Shown here one piece after another: positions 1 through 8,187 of a stretch of 64,000 nucleotides of DNA. The DNA lies in NCBI RefSeq assembly GCF_013201685.1, contig NZ_CP053844.1, positions 1,922,001-1,986,000 of the forward strand, given 5' to 3'. Under the pieces are notes generated by a model that was not told where the DNA came from, did no database searches, and was given only the letters and a program-made list of their open reading frames with translations. The DNA comes from Campylobacter geochelonis (GTDB taxonomy: Bacteria > Campylobacterota > Campylobacteria > Campylobacterales > Campylobacteraceae). The position numbers and the translations under genes were made by a program. Every line of letters starts with the position of its first letter. Position 1 is the first letter of the stretch.

Positions 1-74
1 GTTCCACCAGAATGTGCAATCGCCAAAGTTGCAAAAGAAAACAACAAAGTCAAAACAATAAATATTTTTTTCAT
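1..74 (-). CDS. N-terminus of a small secreted protein (partial)
   Basis: The ATG at 74 on the minus strand follows a strong ribosome binding site (AAAGGAGG) and opens a frame that leaves the window after about 24 residues. The visible part is a classic Sec signal peptide: MKK, a hydrophobic core, then cleavage near LAIA before AHSGG. An AHSGG start after cleavage is seen in small YHYH-type periplasmic proteins, which continue with Cys/His motifs, but those residues lie outside the window. Function is unassigned. Confidence 0.6.
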   Translation of the reverse strand, partial: MKKIFIVLTLLFSFATLAIAHSGG

Positions 75-236
75 AAATCCTCCTTTAAATATAGGAAAAA
101 ATTATATAATAATATATCTTAAATATACTTGGTAAATAATTTATATTTTAATATTTACTTTATACGATTTCGCAAATTTCTTGCTTAAATTTCTTAAATT
201 TGGAATATAATTGCGAAAATTTACATAGGAAAAAAG

Positions 237-1229
237 TTGAAATTTATCATAAACGACATCGAGCTTAAAAAGCTTGATATTAGCGCTAAAATGGTGATGG
301 AAAAGTATCTTTTAGAGCTTGGAGAAGATCAAGTTGTCGATATCAGCGACTATACATTTGCAGCAAATTTTATCTGGCTTGGCAACGTTAGCGGATTTTA
401 CGCTACCATCGAAGATTGCTTTTGTCTTTTTGCGATGAGCGGAAGCGAACTTAGCATGCTACTTCCGCCACTTGGCAAGCTAAAAAACCTCAAAAAAGCC
501 ATAAATAAGTGCTTTGAGATAATGAACTCAAACAACTCATCACCCCACTACTCGCGTATCGACTATGTCGCGCAGTGCATTTTGGAAAAATTTGCCAAAA
601 TGCTTGATAAAAACGCAAGCATTTTTGATGTTTTTGCTGATTTTATCTTTGAAAAAAAGCTTGTGGATTACATTTATAAGGCAGATGACTTGATAAGTCT
701 GCACGGAAATGCCTATCACACAAAGCGAACAGAGATAAATAAATTTAAAAACACATATCCAAACTTTAAAATTGTCACACTTGAGCCAGAAAAACACGCA
801 CAAGAGATTATCACACTTTCAAACACTTGGGTTCAAAACCGCCTAAAATACACACCAAAAGAACAAATGGATGACTTTATGGAGGGAATGTATCAAGAAA
901 AAGCCGCCATAAAAAGAATGCTTGAATACCATCAAAAGCTCGAACTTATGGGTATCGTGCTATATATCGATGAGCGTTTGCAAGGCTACACGGTCGGCGA
1001 GAAAATCAATGAGGGCGTTGCTAGCGTTTTGTTAGAAAAGACAAATTTTGAAGTTCTTGGGTGCGCTCAGTTTATCTTCCGTGAATTTAGCAAAATTTTA
1101 AGCAGCCAATACTCTTGCGAATTTATCAACGTAGGCGATGATATGGGCTTTGAAAACCTTAAAAAAGTCAAGATGAGTTATCATCCATACAGGCTTAACA
1201 CAAAGTATTCGATATATCAAAAAATATGA
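237..1229 (+). CDS. DUF2156 domain protein
   Basis: This 330-residue soluble protein matches the DUF2156 family, the GNAT-like fold of the aminoacyl-lipid transferase (LPG synthase) C-terminal domain. No membrane segments are present, so it is the stand-alone form common in epsilonproteobacteria, not a full lysyl-phosphatidylglycerol synthase. The start is a TTG about 8 bases after AGGA (ATAGGAAAAAAGTTG), and no nearby ATG has a better site. A GNAT acetyltransferase follows 13 bases downstream on the same strand, so the two are probably co-transcribed. The substrate cannot be read from the sequence. Family recall is from overall character, including the early NFIWLGNVSGFY and late QFIFREF stretches. 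Confidence 0.7.
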   Translation: MKFIINDIELKKLDISAKMVMEKYLLELGEDQVVDISDYTFAANFIWLGNVSGFYATIEDCFCLFAMSGSELSMLLPPLGKLKNLKKAINKCFEIMNSNNSSPHYSRIDYVAQCILEKFAKMLDKNASIFDVFADFIFEKKLVDYIYKADDLISLHGNAYHTKRTEINKFKNTYPNFKIVTLEPEKHAQEIITLSNTWVQNRLKYTPKEQMDDFMEGMYQEKAAIKRMLEYHQKLELMGIVLYIDERLQGYTVGEKINEGVASVLLEKTNFEVLGCAQFIFREFSKILSSQYSCEFINVGDDMGFENLKKVKMSYHPYRLNTKYSIYQKI

Positions 1230-1242
1230 ATAATGAGAAAAA

Positions 1243-1827
1243 ATGAACGAGCAAAAAACAAAATTTATAATCACAAAAGCGACCATTTGCGATACTGGCG
1301 TACTTTTTAAACTCGAAAATGAATGCTTTGATAAATTTAACTCACCGCTTTCAAAGGCGAGTTTTTACTACCACATAAAAAGAAATTTTTTATATGTCGC
1401 AAGGGCTGGTTGCGATGTCAAAAAAGATAATTTTTGTAAGCTAAATTTTAAAAATAGCGCTGAAATTAGCTTGATTAAAGAGAAAGAAAACGGGGCAAAT
1501 TTAAAGTATAATTTTATAAAAAACAGCTTGATTTATGGTGAATTTGGCAAAATTTTAGGCTATATTTTAATCTTACCTAAGCTAAAAACTTCGCGTATTT
1601 ACTCTCTTGCAGTCTTGCCAAATGCACGCGGTCTTGGCGTTGCAAAAGCCTTGCTTGAGTTTGGAATTTCGCGTTTTAACTCTCTTAAACTCGAGGTTAG
1701 AACAGATAACGCGAAAGCTATAAATTTATATGAAAAACTTGGATTTAAGAGTATAAAAACTTTGCCAAAATACTACGATGATGGGTGCGATGCTTTTTTG
1801 ATGGTTAAGAGCGAGCAAATTTTATAG
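1243..1827 (+). CDS. GNAT family N-acetyltransferase
   Basis: This 194-residue protein has the GNAT core in its C-terminal half. The SLAVLPNARGLGVAKALLEF segment is the acetyl-CoA pyrophosphate-binding motif A (R/Q-x-x-G-x-G/A type), and the following LEVRTDNAKAINLYEKLGF is motif B as in RimI-like enzymes. The first half, about residues 1-95, is longer and less conserved than in RimI, with an inserted polar loop near residues 50-85. It begins 13 bases after the DUF2156 gene. It may acetylate a protein N-terminus or a small molecule; the substrate is unknown. Confidence 0.8.
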   Translation: MNEQKTKFIITKATICDTGVLFKLENECFDKFNSPLSKASFYYHIKRNFLYVARAGCDVKKDNFCKLNFKNSAEISLIKEKENGANLKYNFIKNSLIYGEFGKILGYILILPKLKTSRIYSLAVLPNARGLGVAKALLEFGISRFNSLKLEVRTDNAKAINLYEKLGFKSIKTLPKYYDDGCDAFLMVKSEQIL

Positions 1828-2496
1828 CTTAACAAGCTTTTGGATTTTTGGATAATTTAACAATTTTTATAATTTTATCTAGTTAAACATATGAAAAATT
1901 ATAAAAATAAATTTTATATTTTATGGTGCAACTACGATAAAATAGAAATGTGCATAAATAAATTTGTAAATTTAAACCGCTAAATAAATTTAAACACCAG
2001 TAGAACTTTATAGGTCAAATCTCCGCCAATAAAGATTTACTAAATTTATATATTTTTAAATTTAGCGCACAAAACAAAACGATTTATTTGCAACTTTGTC
2101 AAAAACAAAACGGCGCTAGTCCTTTAAAAATGGCTTTTGATGCGTTTATTTCTATTCTAAAATGATAATAAATGATTTTATTTATAATGAAATATTTAAA
2201 ACCCATTAAAAATTTAAAAAATAAAAAAAGTATAAAATAAAAAGTTTGATTTTTAAATTTACACAAAATAACTTAGCAAAAAGCTTGTCTAGTTTGTTTT
2301 TCTAAATTTTAAAACTAAATTTAAGTAAAGCTTTTTGCAAAAACACAAACCATACTAGAAAATTCACAACCGCAAAGCAATTAAATTTAGCTTTATAAAA
2401 ACTGGATAAATTTGATTCTTAAAATTTGTCTTTAACAAAAACAGAGAAAATTTGAAAACGAATTTTTTAAAATTTATCTTTAGCAAGAAAACGTAG
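1828..2496. other. intergenic, no gene seen
   Basis: This is AT-rich sequence with no credible open frame or RNA gene. Near 2428-2496 two imperfect tandem copies of a roughly 57-base stretch can be made out (AAAATTTGTCTTTAACAA and AAAATTTATCTTTAGCAA). This resembles the degenerate intergenic repeats seen elsewhere in the window. Confidence 0.5.
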
Positions 2497-2524
2497 AAAT
2501 TTAGCCCAAAAAAGGGCTAAATTT
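2497..2524 (-). terminator. intrinsic terminator after dsbI
   Basis: The inverted repeat AAATTTAGCCC / GGGCTAAATTTT has a six-base A loop and sits right at the stop codon of dsbI. Read on the minus strand it is a strong stem, consistent with Rho-independent termination. Confidence 0.65.
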
Positions 2525-4098
2525 TAAAACGGATTTTGAATTTCGCTTACGTAATCTTTACTATCTTTATGACTTAAAATCACTATTTTATCGCCCTTAA
2601 ATGTTAGTCCGCTTATCTCGCCATTGATTTTTGGCATCGCATAAGCATCCTCAACCATCGCACTTTGCAAATCAATAACTAGCAAAGTATTAAAATTCTT
2701 GCTATAAGCTACGAATTTACCATCTTTTATATCGCCAGCAGTGATGTAATACTCAGATATCTTTCTTTTATCCTTTATAGCGAAGTTCTCGCCAGCTTTA
2801 ACGACTAGTTCGCCACTTAGCGTGTTGTCCTTTGGATCTACTTTGATAAGGATGATTTTTTGGCTAGCTGGATTTGGCACACTTAACATATACATATATT
2901 TACTATCTTTATCATAAGCTAAAGTTAATATATATGCTTTTTTTGCACGCACAGTATTTACCCAAGGTCGCTCTCTATAAAGCGGTGCCATTAATCCACC
3001 ACTTGTTTTACGAAACACATTCCACTCTTTAAACTCATCGATTTTTGATTGCGGAGTTTGCTCAACTATCCAAAGAGTTTTGTTATATGCTGTTGAAACT
3101 ACTTGATTTCCTACAAATGTACTAGCTACGGTAAGCGGAATGTCATAACCGTTTGGTTTATCTAAAATAGCATTTTCTCTGAGGTTAAATTTATCATCTG
3201 TAAAATAAATTCCAGCTTGTGTTGAAGTGATAGCAAATTGATTCTTCTCACTATTATAAGCGATATCTGCTGCATTTCCATGCTCGAAAAGTCCAACCGC
3301 TTGAAATGGTAACTCTTTTGACTCAAGCACAGCTGGCGCTGGTTTTAAACTTACAGCTACGCCTGCATTCTCATCGCTATTAAATGCAAATTTTTTAGGT
3401 GCGCTTTCTCCGGCGACAAACGGCGAATCAACAACACTTGAACCTGTAAATGATATAGGTTTTGCAAGCCTATCCCAAACATGAGAAGTCCAACGCTGTG
3501 TAACATACTCGAAACTAAATCTCTCTGGCTCTCCTTTGCCACTATATGGTGGAATTCCAGTTGAGATAAAAGCTTGAAGTCCGTTTGATAGTATAACGAA
3601 AAGCGATAAGCCAACAACAAATTTAGAATAAGGAGAGAATTCTTTTATTTTTAATTCTTTTGCGTAAAGTTCTTTGGCAATATTTTCATTTCGCATAAAA
3701 AATAGAAGCAAACTCATAGCTATAATCACAGCCCAATATACAAAAATTCCCCAAGTATAGGTATGCGCTCCAAAAATAGCACCACCAAATCCCATGCCAA
3801 CATCGGCTTGAGTTCCATCAAAAGATGAGTGCCTTAATGTCATAAAAAGTCCATAAGCAGCACTTAAAAATACCATTACGAGGTATTTTGCTCTAAGTCC
3901 ATATCTAAGTATAAAAATTCCAAGCATACCAACGACAACCATGCCGATTCGCTCGTTCCAACAAAGCGTGCATGGGCTTTCGCCGATGATGTAGCCAAGA
4001 TAGATGTTTGCGATACCAACTGGGATTCCAAGCACTAGCAAAACAGCAGTTGCGATTAAAATATCAAAATATTTTTGAGTTAAAAAGTCTTTCATCAT
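2524..4098 (-). CDS. dsbI: DsbI, DsbB-family thiol oxidoreductase with beta-propeller domain
   Basis: The first ~170 residues form a DsbB-like membrane bundle (segments near 12-37, 55-70, 72-88 and 118-138) with the redox pair C43-T-L-C46 in ESPCTLCWNER. DsbB enzymes reoxidise periplasmic DsbA using quinone. A further membrane segment near 160-178 leads to a ~320-residue periplasmic part rich in short beta-strand repeats, consistent with a propeller. This two-domain layout and ~520-residue length match Campylobacter and Helicobacter DsbI, not the 170-residue E. coli DsbB. The upstream small gene is dba, and the pair is a known operon in C. jejuni. The start is ATGATG directly after AAGGAGAG. 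Confidence 0.9.
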   Translation of the reverse strand: MMKDFLTQKYFDILIATAVLLVLGIPVGIANIYLGYIIGESPCTLCWNERIGMVVVGMLGIFILRYGLRAKYLVMVFLSAAYGLFMTLRHSSFDGTQADVGMGFGGAIFGAHTYTWGIFVYWAVIIAMSLLLFFMRNENIAKELYAKELKIKEFSPYSKFVVGLSLFVILSNGLQAFISTGIPPYSGKGEPERFSFEYVTQRWTSHVWDRLAKPISFTGSSVVDSPFVAGESAPKKFAFNSDENAGVAVSLKPAPAVLESKELPFQAVGLFEHGNAADIAYNSEKNQFAITSTQAGIYFTDDKFNLRENAILDKPNGYDIPLTVASTFVGNQVVSTAYNKTLWIVEQTPQSKIDEFKEWNVFRKTSGGLMAPLYRERPWVNTVRAKKAYILTLAYDKDSKYMYMLSVPNPASQKIILIKVDPKDNTLSGELVVKAGENFAIKDKRKISEYYITAGDIKDGKFVAYSKNFNTLLVIDLQSAMVEDAYAMPKINGEISGLTFKGDKIVILSHKDSKDYVSEIQNPF

Positions 4099-4104
4099 CT
4101 CTCC

Positions 4105-4272
4105 TTAAAATGTCCAATGTGGCAAGACTGATGTCCAACTTGCGATAAAAAACATGCCAAAGCATATGGCAGTTCCACCTAAAAATAACCCAAATGATAA
4201 TTTTTCCTTTTGTGGCTTAAACCACAAAACTAAAATGCTAAGTGCGAAAAGCACGAGTGAAAGTAGTTCCAT
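4105..4272 (-). CDS. dba: Dba, small membrane partner of DsbI
   Basis: This 55-residue frame starts MELLSLVLFALSIL and ends SVLPHWTF. It has two predicted membrane helices (about residues 3-17 and 27-46) separated by a short charged loop (KPQKEK). It lies 6 bases upstream of dsbI, with its own AAAGGAG site before the ATG. Position, size and topology match Dba, which in C. jejuni is co-transcribed with dsbI and needed for DsbI production or activity. Confidence 0.85.
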   Translation of the reverse strand: MELLSLVLFALSILVLWFKPQKEKLSFGLFLGGTAICFGMFFIASWTSVLPHWTF

Positions 4273-4852
4273 ATATACTCCTTTTAAGATGTTATATTCT
4301 ATTGTTATAAAACTTATAATTAGTTAAATTTTTTAAGTTTAACATAATTTTTTAACTATTTTTTTGCAATTAATAACTAAAATCAATATATAATTATATA
4401 GAATTTAATTATTATGCCAAAAAAATATCTTATATAATCTTTTTAAATTTTCTAAATTTGGTTTTTTAAAAAAAGTTTCTATGATAAAATGGCTGATAAA
4501 AATATTTGCTAACGAATGTAAAAATAAAGAAAAAATTCCGTGCAGTCTTTTTATAACGTAATATCGCTATTATGCAACTTGCTAAAGCGTATAAAACTAT
4601 AAAAACCAATTCTTTTACCTTAATTCTGCTAAATAAGACTTAAACTACAATTTAGCACTTGAAAAAATCGATTTGCAGTTTTAGAATTTATGCTTATAAA
4701 TTTATTTGCTAATCAAACCGTTCTAAGAAATGTTAGTATAGTTGACTATCCACTCCTAATTTTCAAGATATCATTAACCCTCCAAGCTATCGGCTCTACG
4801 GCATAGATTTGTTATAAAAAATGAGCAATTGTAATACTAAAAATTAGCACCT
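4273..4852. other. intergenic, no gene seen
   Basis: This is AT-rich upstream DNA of dba on one side and the left edge of the accessory island on the other. There is no credible coding frame. Promoter elements for dba are likely near 4290-4320 but no box is clear enough to call. Confidence 0.5.
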
Positions 4853-5146
4853 TTGCTAATCTCCCCTGAAAATCGTACTAGTAATATTGATTTTGTGCTT
4901 GATAGCGGAGAAGGCAATGTTATCTATGATAACTATGAGAAATTCGTTGATTATTATGGATACCTTGGATTTTATACAGAAGATGGAAAAATTGTCAAGC
5001 ATAGTATTGAAGATAGGAGACGTAATATCTTTACTCTTGGCGGTAAACTTATTAATTTATATTATGATAACATAGGCTCTGTAAATCCATTATATACTTA
5101 TACTTTTAAAAAGCCTGGTTTAAGTGATGATAATAAAGGTAAATAG
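4853..5146 (+). pseudogene. 97-residue frame, probable C-terminal remnant
   Basis: A 97-codon open frame rich in Asp, Tyr and Gly (for example YGYLGFYTEDGK and GGKLINLYYDN). It has no ATG and no ribosome binding site; the only usable start is TTG, with a stop five codons upstream. The composition looks like a real protein C-terminus, so it may be the tail of a gene whose front has been lost. Its last 40 bases overlap the end of a convergent small gene. It is not recognised. Confidence 0.35.
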
Positions 5147-5273
5147 CCAAAGCCATTATTAAAACTCCTTCAATTATAGCTAAAAAACCTTTATTTGTAG
5201 CTTCGCTAAATTGCCAAGCATACGCACCATTTACAAACATACCTAAACCTATGTTTTTTATAAGCTCATACAT
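5106..5273 (-). CDS. 55-residue membrane protein of the accessory island
   Basis: The frame begins MYELIKNIGLGMFVNGAYAW and contains a long hydrophobic segment around residues 29-48 (FLAIIEGVLIMALAIYLYY). It starts one base after the stop of the 57-residue gene upstream, whose end supplies the AAGGA site, so the two are translationally coupled. It is not recognised. A small hydrophobic protein beside an HTH gene fits phage- or plasmid-derived cargo. Confidence 0.6.
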   Translation of the reverse strand: MYELIKNIGLGMFVNGAYAWQFSEATNKGFLAIIEGVLIMALAIYLYYHHLNQAF

Positions 5274-5274
5274 C

Positions 5275-5448
5275 TTAATTTATCCTTTCTTTTTTTTCAT
5301 TTATCTTTATTTCCAATATATATAACAATTTCTCTGTTGTTATGTTTGTTGCTATATTCCACCAAATTAGATTATTTGCTATGTTGTCTAAATCGTCAAA
5401 CAAGGCATTAACCTGTTTTTCTATTTTTTCGCTTACTTCTTTTTTCAT
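5275..5448 (-). CDS. 57-residue charged protein of the accessory island
   Basis: The ATG at 5448 follows AAAAGGATAAAA, a good ribosome binding site. The product begins MKKEVSEKIEKQVNALF and is mostly predicted helix with a central NNLIWWNI stretch. It is the first gene of a two-gene unit with the 55-residue membrane protein and diverges from the HTH gene at 5617. No family is recognised. Confidence 0.6.
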   Translation of the reverse strand: MKKEVSEKIEKQVNALFDDLDNIANNLIWWNIATNITTEKLLYILEIKINEKKERIN

Positions 5449-5616
5449 TTTTATCCTTTTGATTTATTTAAAAGTAATTATTTGTTATCTTTTATACTAG
5501 TATTATAACTAATAGTTACTTAATATTATCTTAATAAAGTAACGAATCGTTATTTTATTTGCTTTAAAAGTTATTTTATGATATAATTTTGTCTATAAAT
5601 AAATAAAAGGATTGCT
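5449..5616. promoter_or_regulatory. divergent control region with repeat half-sites and a -10 box
   Basis: A TATAAT at 5582-5587 (preceded by TTATGA) fits the epsilonproteobacterial -10 box for the HTH gene. Further upstream AGTTACTT (5514-5521) and its inverse AAGTAAC (5537-5543) face each other. Similar AAGTAATTA and CGTTATTTTA elements lie nearby. They could be operators for the encoded HTH protein; this is inference. Confidence 0.45.
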
Positions 5617-5826
5617 GTGACGAAAGATAATTTTGATAATTATTTACAAAAATTCAATTTAAATAAAAAAGATTTAGCTAATTTGCTTAGTTTACCTTAT
5701 GGAACTGTAAATAATTGGAATGGAATAAGTAAACCGTTTCCATCTTGGCTTAATTCTTGGTTTTATTACTACGAAAAATCTCTTAAATTTGATAAGATAA
5801 AAGAACTATTAAAAGATGAAATTTAA
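5617..5826 (+). CDS. small helix-turn-helix protein, phage-type regulator
   Basis: This 69-residue product starts at GTG after AAAGGATT. Residues ~10-32 (LNKKDLANLLSLPYGTVNNWN) read as a helix-turn-helix in which KKDLANLLSLP is the first helix and the NNWNGISK turn leads into a short aromatic tail (WLNSWFYYYEKSL). This layout, with N-terminal HTH and a Trp/Tyr-rich C-terminus, is typical of small DNA-binding proteins in epsilonproteobacterial prophages and plasmids. It diverges from the two small genes at 5106-5448, which it may repress. Confidence 0.65.
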   Translation: MTKDNFDNYLQKFNLNKKDLANLLSLPYGTVNNWNGISKPFPSWLNSWFYYYEKSLKFDKIKELLKDEI

Positions 5827-6370
5827 GTTATTTTTTTGTTTTATAGACAAAATTTAAAGTCCTTTTGGAAACTCTTTTGTTTTAAAATTTGATTAAAATT
5901 TGCAATTTGTAGTTGCTTCTTTTTTCAGTTTTTCACCTCTTTAAACTTTGAATATTCTTTTTCATTATTCTGACCTATACACTGAGCTTTCTTTTTAAGC
6001 TTTGTGCGGAGCTTAGGGCGTTATAAAAACTTCAGGCGCTCTGCGCCGTGCAAGTTTTTATAGCCTTACGCGAAGTCACCAGCTTAAAAAGGTTATTCTG
6101 GGCGTGTATAAGTCAGAATATGAAAAGAGCTAAACTCTCCACCTTTACCAAATTCACAAATCTGCCTACTATGCGCTATTAGCAACTTGATTCACTAGAA
6201 TCGATAAATATATTAAATTTACACTTTTTTAAATTATCAACTTTTGTATTAATATCTTACAAAACTCTAATATATGGTCTTTATATGCGTTAAGGCTTGT
6301 ATTAAGTTTAATAGGCTCTATAATTTTTACGTATGTATACAATACAAAAATATATCTTAAAGGATAAGGA
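5827..6370. other. non-coding stretch of the island
   Basis: There is no gene here. The stretch holds the large imperfect palindrome listed separately and the leader of the 6371 gene. A good ribosome binding site (AAAGGATAAGG) ends it. Confidence 0.6.
5957..6130. repeat. 174-bp imperfect palindrome (long hairpin)
   Basis: Left and right halves pair over most of their length. CTGACCTATACAC (5970-5982) pairs with GTGTATAAGTCAG. CTTTTTAAGCT (from 5991) pairs with AGCTTAAAAAGG near 6082-6093. TATAAAAACTT (from 6022) pairs with AAGTTTTTATA near 6052-6062. The tip is GGCGCTCTGCGCC. The GC-rich tip and conserved blocks argue against chance. It sits between the HTH gene and a three-gene unit inside the accessory island. 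It could be a replication or packaging hairpin of a single-stranded DNA phage or plasmid, a recombination site, or a structured RNA. Confidence 0.7.
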
Positions 6371-6724
6371 ATGTTAAAACAATACATTAGTGGACTTCAA
6401 ACCACAACTGTAAATGTGATTGCAAGCGATGCTGATTTAGCAAAGATTGCAACTATAATGGAAGGAAGCGTTGAAACTTATAAAAGCGCTGGACAAGGTG
6501 GAACTGCTGGAACTTTACCAGCAACTCTAAATAAAAAAACATTTATTCTTGGTGCAAAGGGTGAAATGGGTGCAAGAAAAAGTACGCAGGTAAGTTTTCC
6601 GCACGTAAAACCAGCCAGCCAGTTTACAGATATTAGTGCTAGCATTGTAGGACAATTTACAATCGGCTATGAGCCTGATAAAGTTCAAAAATGCGATTAC
6701 GCCAAAATGAAATTTGATGCATAA
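6371..6724 (+). CDS. 117-residue protein, first gene of island trio
   Basis: The ATG follows AAAGGATAAGG. The protein is small, Ala/Thr/Ser-rich and cysteine-poor, with a Gly-rich linker (SAGQGGTAGTLPA, about residues 40-52) and a C-terminal GYEPDKVQKCDYAKMKF. There is no signal peptide and no membrane segment. It is followed by a similar-size gene after 10 bases and then a membrane/coiled-coil gene. It is not recognised. The trio resembles in arrangement the small DUF1659/DUF2922/YvrJ sets of Bacillus, but similarity of this first member is not evident by eye. A minor structural or phage-derived protein is possible. Confidence 0.6.
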   Translation: MLKQYISGLQTTTVNVIASDADLAKIATIMEGSVETYKSAGQGGTAGTLPATLNKKTFILGAKGEMGARKSTQVSFPHVKPASQFTDISASIVGQFTIGYEPDKVQKCDYAKMKFDA

Positions 6725-6734
6725 AGGATAGGAT

Positions 6735-7085
6735 ATGTCAAAATCAATAATAAAAAATACTCTTGGAAGTAGAACATTTACATTTGCTGTTCCAGCTGCT
6801 GGAGCTGAAGCATTAGCCTTTGCTAACGCTCATCTTGATGGCAGCTATGTTGTTTATGAAGTTGTAAGTAAAGTTGGCAATGAAACTGTTGCAAATTGTA
6901 ACAAGGTAACTCTAACTCTTAAAAATAGTACAACTGGTGATAAATACACATTTAGTTTTTATGCTAAATCTACACTTGGCGAAGATGAAATAAGAGCAGG
7001 TTTAATTGGAATAACTGTTAATGGCGTAAAAGCCGATGAAATTTATATTATCGGCATGGAATCAGTAGCGATAGCTGGTGCATAA
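6735..7085 (+). CDS. 116-residue DUF2922-like protein, second gene of island trio
   Basis: The ATG follows AAAGGATAGG. The C-terminal half (VTLTLKNSTTGDKYTFSFY, then about 20 residues, then an I..VNGVKADEIYIIGMESV ending) has the strand-helix-strand rhythm of DUF2922 proteins, where a beta-strand pair is followed by an acidic helix and a final strand. The N-terminal half is Ala-rich (PAAGAEALAFANAHL). The stop codon overlaps the start of the next gene (TAATG), so translation is coupled. The family link is a visual guess only. Confidence 0.55.
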   Translation: MSKSIIKNTLGSRTFTFAVPAAGAEALAFANAHLDGSYVVYEVVSKVGNETVANCNKVTLTLKNSTTGDKYTFSFYAKSTLGEDEIRAGLIGITVNGVKADEIYIIGMESVAIAGA

Positions 7086-7309
7086 TGCCTTTTATACTAA
7101 GTTTTGAACTTATTATAACTTTAGTTGCTTGTATCTTAACTTTGCTAAATTGGCTTATAAGTCAAAGAATCAATGTTGTAGATACTCGCTTAAAGCGATT
7201 AGAAGAGTCTGAAAAAGAGACTAAAGATTTTTACAAAGAGATACATAACATAAAAGGAAAACTTGATGTTATTATCACTTTTTTACAAAAAAATCAGAAA
7301 AACCCTTGA
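7085..7309 (+). CDS. 74-residue membrane-anchored coiled-coil protein, third gene of island trio
   Basis: It starts in a TAATG overlap with the preceding gene. One hydrophobic helix (residues 3-24, FILSFELIITLVACILTLLNWL) leads to a charged heptad-rich helix (residues 29-70, TRLKRLEESEKETKDFYKEI). A short membrane anchor with a coiled-coil tail is common in phage holin-like or DUF2730-type proteins and in YvrJ-type partners of DUF1659/DUF2922. Its place at the end of the trio supports a shared function. Confidence 0.6.
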   Translation: MPFILSFELIITLVACILTLLNWLISQRINVVDTRLKRLEESEKETKDFYKEIHNIKGKLDVIITFLQKNQKNP

Positions 7310-8068
7310 CTTTTATTTGATAATCTAACATACTTTTAAATCTTTAAAACTTATATTATTTAAAAAATTCAATAATTTTATCAATATTTTGATTTGTAAT
7401 CACAGACTGTGTTTCGAAACTGATTTTACTCAAATCAACAAGAAAAAATCTTTAGCTTATCTTAATACTATCAATCAAATTTTTAGTCAAATTTGATAAA
7501 AAATACCAAATTTATATTAACTATATGATTAAACTGTTTTAAACATAGAGATATTATAAAATATATAAATTACCTCAAGATGTAACTTCTTATAAACAAG
7601 CTCTAAATTAAGATTTTAATGTTAAAAGCAAGTATATCTTATAAGCACACAAATATATAAACTCTAATATCACTTTTAATATACCAAATAAACAGCAGGG
7701 AAAGAGAATTGTAAAGATATTTTAGATTTACCTCAAGATGTAACTTCTTATAAACAAGCTCTAAATTAAGATTTTAATGTTAAAAGCAAGTATATCTTAT
7801 AAGCACACAAATATATAAACTCTAATATCACTTTTAATATACCAAATAAACAGCAAGGAAAGAGAATTGTAAAGATATTTTAGATTTACAGTTATAACCA
7901 AACTATCACAATAAATAAAGTAGAGAATTTTAAAGATATTACAAGCATAGACTAGTAAAGAAGCTTAGTATTGTATTATAAAAATAGTAGATTTACTAAT
8001 ATTTTTATTATTAACATTGTCATATTTTACTTTTTTGATTTAATTATTTGTATAAAAAGATTAACAAA
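7310..8068. other. decayed, gene-free stretch before the rRNA operon
   Basis: No intact gene is present. Reading 7569-7886 in frame gives protein-like text broken by stops (for example LPQDVTSYKQALN then stop, DFNVKSKYIL then stop), so this may be remnant coding DNA of the island. It contains the exact tandem duplication listed next. No obvious hairpin terminator for the rRNA operon was found between 8000 and 8068. Confidence 0.5.
7571..7886. repeat. 158-bp tandem duplication, two near-identical copies
   Basis: TACCTCAAGATGTAACTTCT begins at 7571 and again at 7729. The two 158-base copies match along their full length with perhaps one difference (CAGCAGGGAAAG versus CAGCAAGGAAAG). The near identity indicates a recent duplication within otherwise decayed DNA. 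Confidence 0.9.
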
Positions 8069-8069
8069 G

Positions 8070-8187
8070 TCCGCAACGACCTACTTTCCCAACATCCCAG
8101 TAAGAGAGAGTATCATCAGCCACGATGAGCTTAGCTTCTTGGTTCGAGATGGTACAAGGCGTTTCCTCATCTGTATAGTCACGGACA
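8070..8187 (-). rRNA. rrf: 5S ribosomal RNA
   Basis: On the minus strand the segment runs from TGTCCGTGACTATACAG to GTAGGTCGTTGCGGAC. The ends pair to close the 5S helix. The internal CGAACC, GAAGCTAAGCTC and GTGGCTGATGATAC blocks are typical of epsilonproteobacterial 5S. It is the last gene of the operon. Confidence 0.9.
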
